This document shows, in pieces, positions 6,853 through 10,793 of a stretch of 10,793 bases of DNA. The DNA comes from Pseudomonadota bacterium (lineage in GTDB: Bacteria > Pseudomonadota > Alphaproteobacteria > Rhizobiales > Aestuariivirgaceae). The position numbers were made by a program, and so were the translations under genes. The stretch's first letter is position 1. Each line of letters starts with the position of its first letter. Under the pieces are notes generated by a model. That model did no database searches. It had not been told where the DNA came from and was given only the letters and a program-made list of their open reading frames with translations. The stretch covers positions 1 through 10,793 of the forward strand of contig JAEKFU010000494.1 of assembly GCA_016522385.1 (NCBI GenBank), written 5' to 3'.

Positions 6853-7799
6853 TCGTATTTTCTCTGACGCTGTTCATGGCCGGCGCAATGCTTGGGTCAG
6901 CCTGCGCCGACCAAGGCATCCCGGACAAATACCCCGAGTCGGTTCTCTATGATCGTCCGCAGGAGGTGATCCCCGGCGTCTGGTCGTCCATCGGCGCAAC
7001 AGCGCCGCCGACCTACGAAAACTCAGGCCATAACAACAATTTGTCTTTCATCATCACGGACGAAGGCGTCGTCGTCGTCAATGCTGGCGCATGCTACAAA
7101 CTGGCCGAGGCGCTGCACGCGGAAATTCGCCAAATCACCGACCAGCCGGTCAAGTTTGTCATCCTTGAGAACGGTCAGGGCCACGCCGCATTGGGCTCGA
7201 ACTACTGGCGCCAACAGGGTGTGCCAATCATCGCCCATGTCGATGCCGCCCGCGAGATCGAGGAGGGCGCCTTCGCCCTGATGGAGCGCATGAAGGGCTA
7301 CAACAAGGACAAGGCCGAAGGCACCGAGGTTGTCGTCCCGGATATCGCCTTTGAAGACAAGTACGTCATTGAGCTGGGCGGCGTGCGCATCGAAACGCTC
7401 TATCTCGGGCCAGGCCACAGCCCTGGGGATATCCAGATCTGGCTGCCGCAGACCCGTCTCGCGATTTCCGGCGACATGGCGTTTCACAAACGCCTTTTGC
7501 CGATCCTGGAGCACACCGACACCGTTGCTTGGCTCGAGACACTCGACAAATTCGCCGCCCTGGAACCCGACCTGATCATCCCCGGACACGGCGGACCGAC
7601 CAACCTGGCGGAGGTCACAAAATACACTAAGGATTACCTCATATATCTTCGCGCCAAGATTCGAGAGCTGATCGACAACGGCGGCACTCTGAAGGACGCC
7701 TACAAAGTCGACCAGTCACCGTTCGCCCATCTGGACACTTTCAAGGAGCTCGCCGGAAGGAACGCTGGCCGCGTCTTCGAGCAGATGGAGTTTGAATAG
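6843..7799 (+). CDS. Exported metallo-beta-lactamase-fold protein with altered metal motif (SoxH-like)
   Basis: A 318-residue protein with an N-terminal signal peptide (hydrophobic residues 2-20, cleavage probably after the GSA or ACA at 18-22), so periplasmic. The body resembles MBL-fold hydrolases of the SoxH / quinoprotein-relay type: a DEGVVVVNAGA strand-turn near residue 75, H192 in GPGHSPGD, D211 in ISGDMAF and H249 in PGHGGPT. The defining T-H-x-H-x-D-H-x-x-G motif is replaced position by position by E-N110-G-Q112-G-H114-A115-A-L-G, and the usual DTG before it reads NAG. Normal dinuclear zinc chemistry is doubtful. A single-metal site or a binding role is possible. The ATG overlaps tusA by 10 bases and the stop shares one base with the next start, so this is an operon partner of tusA and soxS. 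The role is unknown to me beyond the Sox-associated context. Confidence 0.82.
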   Translation: MRLIVFSLTLFMAGAMLGSACADQGIPDKYPESVLYDRPQEVIPGVWSSIGATAPPTYENSGHNNNLSFIITDEGVVVVNAGACYKLAEALHAEIRQITDQPVKFVILENGQGHAALGSNYWRQQGVPIIAHVDAAREIEEGAFALMERMKGYNKDKAEGTEVVVPDIAFEDKYVIELGGVRIETLYLGPGHSPGDIQIWLPQTRLAISGDMAFHKRLLPILEHTDTVAWLETLDKFAALEPDLIIPGHGGPTNLAEVTKYTKDYLIYLRAKIRELIDNGGTLKDAYKVDQSPFAHLDTFKELAGRNAGRVFEQMEFE

Positions 7800-8749
7800 T
7801 GATCATTCGCTTGCTCGCCGCCTTGTGGTTGGCATCGTTGTCTGCAGCCCCGTCGGCAGCTCAAGACCTCCCGCCCGATGGCGCGACCGTTAGCGACACC
7901 GCCGTCGGCCGCCGCTTTGATGCACCGGTCAACACGCTTCCCGTCAGCGACAAGTGGTGGTGGAGTGACGATTGGTACGACCGCGGCTTGCTCGACGTTC
8001 CCGTCAACCACCAGGTGATGGAAAGGCAGGTCAGCTATCTCAACAAGTCGGACGGCACGGAAGTTCCGGCAGTCCTTTTCCGCCCGCAGACCCAGGGCGC
8101 GTATCCAGCGGTGCTGTTCCAGCATGGCCGGCGCGGGCTCGATGATATCATCAAACGGCTTGCCCGGCGTATGGCCGCGCGCGGTTTCGTGGTGCTCGCG
8201 CCTGATGTCTATGCGGCTCGGTTCATCGAGCAAAGACCGATCGAGCATCTTGAGGAGACCGAAAGCGATGTAAATGCCGGTGTCGACTTTTTGCTAGCGC
8301 AGCCGGATGTGTCGACGACCAGAGCCTGTCTCTACTCTCATACCCGAGGCGGTTACTATACGCTCAAGGTTGCCGTAAAATTCGGCCGCCAGAACGGCGC
8401 GGTGGTATGCTACGTTTCGTTCTATCCGCATTGGCAGGACCCGGCGGCACCGGAGCCGATGCAGGTCTACAGATACGCTGCCGAGATCGACAATCTGGAA
8501 GTGCCAACGATGGTCTTTATTGGCGAATATGAGCAGTATCAACGCCGCCGCTCGATTGAAACCGCGGTGCGGTTCATGAAACAGGCCGGCAAGGACGTGA
8601 AGCTGGTGATCTATCCCGGCGTCGGACGCGGCTTCGATTTCCGCCCGCCAAACGTGCGCACATTTGCCGATGATCTGGCAACCAAGGATTCGAACTTGCG
8701 GGCAGCTACATTCATGCACACTCACCTTGAGAAATGGCTAAAGAATTGA
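7799..8749 (+). CDS. Exported dienelactone-hydrolase-like alpha/beta hydrolase, atypical triad
   Basis: A 316-residue protein starting with GTG and preceded by GGAG at 7787-7790, eight bases before the start. A signal peptide (residues 1-22, ending SAAQ-D) points to the periplasm. The alpha/beta-hydrolase core begins near residue 95: PAVLFQHGRRG (oxyanion region), MAARGFVVLAPDVYA, then the elbow YSHTRGG. In the family the elbow is G-x-[S/C]-x-G-G, and here the nucleophile position holds Thr182. The C-terminal catalytic His normally appears in YPGAxHGF, but here it is YPGVG-R277-GF (codon CGC, one transition from CAC). MVFIGEYEQY near 240 replaces the region holding the acid. Hydrolysis by the usual mechanism is unlikely. 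Residues 30-90 carry a Trp-rich segment (KWWWSDDWYD). The start overlaps the MBL-fold stop by one base and the end overlaps soxS by 16. I do not recognise a specific function. Confidence 0.8.
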   Translation: MIIRLLAALWLASLSAAPSAAQDLPPDGATVSDTAVGRRFDAPVNTLPVSDKWWWSDDWYDRGLLDVPVNHQVMERQVSYLNKSDGTEVPAVLFRPQTQGAYPAVLFQHGRRGLDDIIKRLARRMAARGFVVLAPDVYAARFIEQRPIEHLEETESDVNAGVDFLLAQPDVSTTRACLYSHTRGGYYTLKVAVKFGRQNGAVVCYVSFYPHWQDPAAPEPMQVYRYAAEIDNLEVPTMVFIGEYEQYQRRRSIETAVRFMKQAGKDVKLVIYPGVGRGFDFRPPNVRTFADDLATKDSNLRAATFMHTHLEKWLKN

Positions 8750-9150
8750 TTCGCCCTAACCTTTTTAAGTCAACCGCCATACGGTTCGTGACGGTGTTGT
8801 TGACGATGTTTGCAGGCGTGCTGTTTGCATCGGCCCGCGAGAATGCCGAGATCATCATGTTCGAGCAACGCGGCTGCGAATGGTGCGAGATCTGGAATGA
8901 GGAAATCGCGCCCGTCTTTCCAAAGACCCCTGAAGCGAAATGCGCAAAGTTCCGCCGTGTCGACATTCACCAGCCCGGATCCGACATTCTCGAACGCATC
9001 GACCCGGTCGTCTACACGCCAACATTTGTGGTTATGGAGAATGGTAAGGAGGTCGGCCGCGTGCGGGGTTACGCCGGAGAGGATTTTTTCTGGTTCCATC
9101 TCGACCAGCAACTTAAGAAGCTGACCCCGCCTTGCTCACTGCCGAATTGA
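8734..9150 (+). CDS. soxS: SoxS-like periplasmic thioredoxin
   Basis: A 138-residue thioredoxin-fold protein. Residues 10-34 form a signal peptide or anchor (RFVTVLLTMFAGVLFASA), after which FEQRGC48-E-W-C51 supplies the redox CXXC. The cis-proline loop is YTP96-TF. The segment GYAGEDFFWF near residues 112-121 matches SoxS proteins of sox clusters. SoxS acts in the periplasm to keep the SoxY swinging-arm Cys reduced and usable. Its position directly before soxXYZ supports that role. Two further cysteines (C70, C134) lie outside the motif. The ATG lies inside the preceding gene (16-base overlap) with only a short GAGA ahead of it, so translation is probably coupled. Another Sox thioredoxin (SoxW type) is the alternative. 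Confidence 0.82.
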   Translation: MAKELIRPNLFKSTAIRFVTVLLTMFAGVLFASARENAEIIMFEQRGCEWCEIWNEEIAPVFPKTPEAKCAKFRRVDIHQPGSDILERIDPVVYTPTFVVMENGKEVGRVRGYAGEDFFWFHLDQQLKKLTPPCSLPN

Positions 9151-9158
9151 CGATTGCC

Positions 9159-9187
9159 GCTGGTGCGTACAATTCCCACACACCAGC
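9159..9187 (+). terminator. Hairpin after soxS, possible weak terminator
   Basis: GCTGGTG at 9159-9165 pairs perfectly with CACCAGC at 9181-9187. Past a C/A mismatch the pairing continues with GT/AC, leaving a 9-base loop. It begins 8 bases after the soxS stop, where a terminator would be expected, but no T-tract follows. It may only attenuate or protect a 3' end. Confidence 0.35.
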
Positions 9188-9193
9188 CACTTG

Positions 9194-9225
9194 ATATATT
9201 CTAAATAACGAATAGGATAATATAT
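9194..9225. promoter_or_regulatory. Candidate repressor operator upstream of soxX
   Basis: The core is ATTC (9198-9201), 8 bases, GAAT (9210-9213). A second inverted repeat surrounds it: ATATATT (9194-9200) with AATATAT (9219-9225). The core shares ATTCTAA...TA-ACG...GAAT with the site in front of tusA. It lies between the candidate -35 and -10, so a bound protein would block transcription. An ArsR-type regulator (SoxR or sHdrR) is the likely ligand by family knowledge. None is encoded in this window. Confidence 0.5.
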
Positions 9226-9328
9226 GGAACCAAGCGCCACACAAATAACGGACCGTTGAAGCCGGAAACAGGCGCCCGCAAATTGCGCACACCCGCGCAC
9301 ATCGTTCAGGAGAGGAAACGGGAGAAGC

Positions 9329-9799
9329 ATGAAGATGAAAGTGCGACGTAATGCCTTCGGATCAATCGCTCTGGCCGGCGCGTTGAGCCTGGCTGCCGGT
9401 GCCGCGATGGCGGACATCGTGCAATACAAAGTGGTTGACGGTGAGGCGATTCTAGCCTCCTTGACCGGCCAGGCCGGTGATGCCGCCAATGGCAAAAAGG
9501 TATTTCTGAACCGCAAGAAGGGCAATTGCCTGGCCTGCCATGTGGTGACATCGTTGAGCGACCAGCCGTTCCACGGTAATGTTGGTCCGCCGCTCGACGG
9601 CATAGCGAGCCGCATGTCGGAAGGCGAGATGCGCTTGCGCCTCGTCAATCCGAAGGTCGTGAACGAAGCATCGATCATGCCGGCCTTCTATCGCACTGAG
9701 GGCTTTGAAAGGGTCCTGAAAGACTTCCAGGGCAAGTCCATTTTGTCGGCGCAGGAGGTCGAAGATGTGCTGGCCTATCTCCAGACCATGAAGGAATAA
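9329..9799 (+). CDS. soxX: SoxX, class I-type c-type cytochrome of the SoxXA complex
   Basis: A 156-residue periplasmic monoheme cytochrome c. The signal peptide occupies about residues 1-28 with AMA-D cleavage. The heme is attached at C67-L-A-C70-H71. Distal ligand Met117 lies in SIMPAFY, and VGPPLDGI between them is typical of SoxX. With SoxA it joins thiosulfate oxidatively to the SoxY cysteine arm. It has a strong GGGAG ribosome-binding site and a dedicated upstream regulatory region, and it heads the soxXYZ(A) unit. Length and motif order are normal for SoxX. Confidence 0.95.
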   Translation: MKMKVRRNAFGSIALAGALSLAAGAAMADIVQYKVVDGEAILASLTGQAGDAANGKKVFLNRKKGNCLACHVVTSLSDQPFHGNVGPPLDGIASRMSEGEMRLRLVNPKVVNEASIMPAFYRTEGFERVLKDFQGKSILSAQEVEDVLAYLQTMKE

Positions 9800-9807
9800 C
9801 ATGCGAC

Positions 9808-9829
9808 CTGTCAGGCGCTTGCCTGGCAG
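9808..9829 (+). other. Intercistronic hairpin between soxX and soxY
   Basis: CTGTCAGGC (9808-9816) and GCCTGGCAG (9821-9829) form a 9-base-pair stem with a single G-T wobble and a four-base GCTT loop. There is no T-tract, and the soxY ribosome-binding site GAGGAA lies about 14 bases further on. An RNA-stability or processing element that adjusts the SoxX to SoxY ratio is more likely than a terminator. Confidence 0.5.
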
Positions 9830-9854
9830 AACTCACCAATCGAGGAACTAAGGA

Positions 9855-10334
9855 ATGACTGAAAAGACCGATAAGACAATGATTAGCCGCAGGATGGTGC
9901 TTGAGGTTGCCGGCGGTGGCGTGATTGCAGCGCTCCTGGCGGGTTCGTTCGCGGGCCCGGCCCGTGCCGATGCAGCTCTGCTTGCCGAAGCCATCAAACG
10001 GGCCGTCGGCGATAGCGCCATGAACGAAGGTCGCATTACGCTTGACCTCCCCGAGATCGCAGAGAACGGAAACACCGTACCGATCTCCGTTGCCATCGAT
10101 AGCCCTATGACCGACGCCGACCACGTCAAGGCCGTTCATGTGTTTGCCGAGAAGAACCCGGCCGCCGATGTGGCGAGCATCTACTTCACACCGTCATCAG
10201 GTGCTGCAAAGGCATCGTTTCGAATGCGCCTTGGCGGCACACAGAACGTTGTGGCGGTCGCCGAAATGTCTGACGGCTCGCTCTACACGACCAAGAAATT
10301 GGTCAAGGTGACCATCGGCGGCTGCGGCGGCTGA
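9855..10334 (+). CDS. soxY: SoxY, sulfur-carrier subunit of SoxYZ
   Basis: A 159-residue protein carrying the covalently bound sulfur intermediates of the Sox pathway. It begins with a twin-arginine signal (S11-R12-R13-M-V-L followed by a glycine/alanine-rich hydrophobic run, cleavage about ARA-D at 38-39), so it is exported folded by Tat, as is usual for SoxYZ. The C terminus is the diagnostic swinging arm G-G-C157-G-G, where Cys157 takes up thiosulfate. The body has the Ig-like beta-sandwich pattern (VPISVAIDSPM, FRMRLGGTQNVVAVAEMSDG). GAGGAA precedes the ATG. It is followed by soxZ after 24 bases, as expected for a heterodimer made together. Confidence 0.96.
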   Translation: MTEKTDKTMISRRMVLEVAGGGVIAALLAGSFAGPARADAALLAEAIKRAVGDSAMNEGRITLDLPEIAENGNTVPISVAIDSPMTDADHVKAVHVFAEKNPAADVASIYFTPSSGAAKASFRMRLGGTQNVVAVAEMSDGSLYTTKKLVKVTIGGCGG

Positions 10335-10358
10335 CGGGAAAGAATAGGAGATAAGAAC

Positions 10359-10685
10359 ATGGCTTCCAAACCGCGCGTTCGCGTCCCGAAGACAGCGAAG
10401 AAAGGCGAGATCATTACCATCAAGTCACTGATCTCCCATACGATGGAAACCGGCCGCCGCAAGGACAGAAAGACCGGGGAGTTGGTGCCACGCAAGATCA
10501 TCAACAAATTCGTCTGTACCTTCAACGGCAAGCAGGTCTTTGCGTCAGACTGGCATCCGGCGGTTTCCGCCAATCCCTATATGGCCTTTAATTATAAGGC
10601 CGAGGAAAGCGGCGAGTTCGAATTCATCTGGACCGACGATGACGGCTCGACCTACAGCACAAAGGCCAAGATGACGGTCAACTGA
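10359..10685 (+). CDS. soxZ: SoxZ, partner subunit of SoxYZ
   Basis: A 108-residue Ig-like beta-sandwich protein. Typical SoxZ features are the KGEIITIKSLISHTMETGRR opening near residues 15-34, the NKFVCTFNG strand, ANPYMAFNYKAEESG and the closing WTDDDG-YSTKAK strands. There is no signal peptide; the protein is expected to reach the periplasm bound to Tat-exported SoxY. AGGAGAT lies at standard spacing before the ATG. Length is normal for the family. Confidence 0.96.
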   Translation: MASKPRVRVPKTAKKGEIITIKSLISHTMETGRRKDRKTGELVPRKIINKFVCTFNGKQVFASDWHPAVSANPYMAFNYKAEESGEFEFIWTDDDGSTYSTKAKMTVN

Positions 10686-10698
10686 TCAATCGGCAAGA

Positions 10699-10717
10699 CG
10701 TCCTGCGACCAAGGACG
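10699..10717 (+). other. Small inverted repeat between soxZ and the next gene
   Basis: CGTCCT (10699-10704) and AGGACG (10712-10717) can pair around a 7-base loop, just before the GAAGGAA ribosome-binding site of the next gene. With six base pairs it may be chance. If real it would act on translation or decay of the downstream message. Confidence 0.25.
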
Positions 10718-10735
10718 AAGGGAAGGAAACAACCA

Positions 10736-10793
10736 ATGAAGGGTAAAATCACAGCCGTAGCCACTGTCGTTGCGTTGATGACCGGTGCAGCCG
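10736..10793 (+). CDS. soxA: Start of a signal-peptide gene, probably soxA (partial)
   Basis: The ATG at 10736 follows GAAGGAA at good spacing and opens MKGKITAVATVVALMTGAA, a basic N terminus followed by a hydrophobic core, hence an exported protein. The window ends after 19 codons. The product is inferred from the common soxXYZAB order: SoxA is the diheme or monoheme cytochrome partner of SoxX and has a Sec signal like this one. No heme motif is visible, so soxB or another exported Sox protein cannot be excluded. Confidence 0.6.
   Translation, partial: MKGKITAVATVVALMTGAA

Larger units (their letters stand above)
9151..9328 (+). promoter_or_regulatory. soxX upstream regulatory region
   Basis: This 178-base gap is the longest non-coding stretch of the window. 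It contains, in order: a hairpin just after the soxS stop, an AT-rich promoter/operator block (9191-9225), and a 100-base leader ending in AGGAGAGGAAACGGGAG, the soxX ribosome-binding region. A promoter candidate is TTGATA (9191-9196) with GATAAT (9216-9221); the 19-base spacing is long. The octamer AAATAACG occurs twice (9203-9210 and 9243-9250), exactly 40 bases apart, and the second copy runs into the palindrome AACGGACCGTT (9247-9257). Confidence 0.6.

Noticed and set aside
6843..6910. Lipoprotein signal in the MBL-fold protein (Cys at residue 21)
   Set aside because: The residues before the Cys (G-S-A) do not give a canonical lipobox with Leu at -3, so an ordinary signal peptidase I site is more likely.
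7023..7589. Minus-strand 188-codon frame opposite the MBL-fold gene
   Set aside because: Shadow frame of a gene supported by signal peptide, family motifs and operon overlap.

Overview
The window looks like part of a sulfur-oxidation island from a thiosulfate-oxidising proteobacterium, most likely an alphaproteobacterium. The grounds are the gene content, GC-rich codon use, a Tat-exported SoxY and a soxXYZ(A) order. I can infer the class but not name a genus. No RNA genes, insertion sequences, CRISPR arrays or phage genes were seen. Coding density is very high, and there is no gene-free stretch longer than about 180 bases.

The left two thirds (about 45-6457) is one minus-strand operon. Its order in the direction of transcription is: a class I histone-deacetylase-like deacylase, a radical SAM lipoyl synthase (lipS1), a geranylgeranyl-reductase-like flavoprotein (lipT), a second radical SAM lipoyl synthase (lipS2), a lipoate-protein ligase (slpl(AB)), and a class I glutamine-amidotransferase-like protein (possibly the gene called lipX). 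Most genes overlap or are separated by 1-32 bases. This matches the known cassette that builds the lipoyl cofactor on LbpA, the lipoate-binding protein of the cytoplasmic sHdr sulfur-oxidation pathway. The shdr and lbpA genes are not in the window and are predicted nearby.

A 95-bp divergent region (6458-6552) separates that operon from a plus-strand operon: tusA (cytoplasmic sulfur carrier), an exported metallo-beta-lactamase-fold protein, an exported dienelactone-hydrolase-like alpha/beta hydrolase, and soxS (periplasmic thioredoxin). All four genes overlap their neighbours, so they are probably translationally coupled. A second promoter region (9151-9328) then leads into soxX, soxY, soxZ and the first 19 codons of a signal-peptide gene that is probably soxA.

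Together the genes serve two linked halves of thiosulfate oxidation. The periplasmic Sox carrier SoxYZ is loaded by SoxXA and kept reduced by SoxS. In the cytoplasm, TusA and the lipoylated LbpA/sHdr machinery handle sulfane sulfur. The two plus-strand promoter regions share an ATTCTAA...GAAT imperfect palindrome, a plausible operator for an ArsR-type sulfur-responsive repressor (SoxR or sHdrR) that would co-regulate both halves.

The most unusual point is that three accessory proteins keep their fold but appear to lack catalytic residues. The amidotransferase has Gly at the nucleophile Cys position. The metallo-beta-lactamase protein has N-G-Q-G-H-A where HxHxDH is expected. The dienelactone hydrolase has Thr and Arg at the Ser/Cys and His positions. 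By contrast, the HDAC-like protein heading the lipoyl operon keeps every zinc and catalytic residue I can check, which suggests it could remove an acyl or lipoyl group from lysine.
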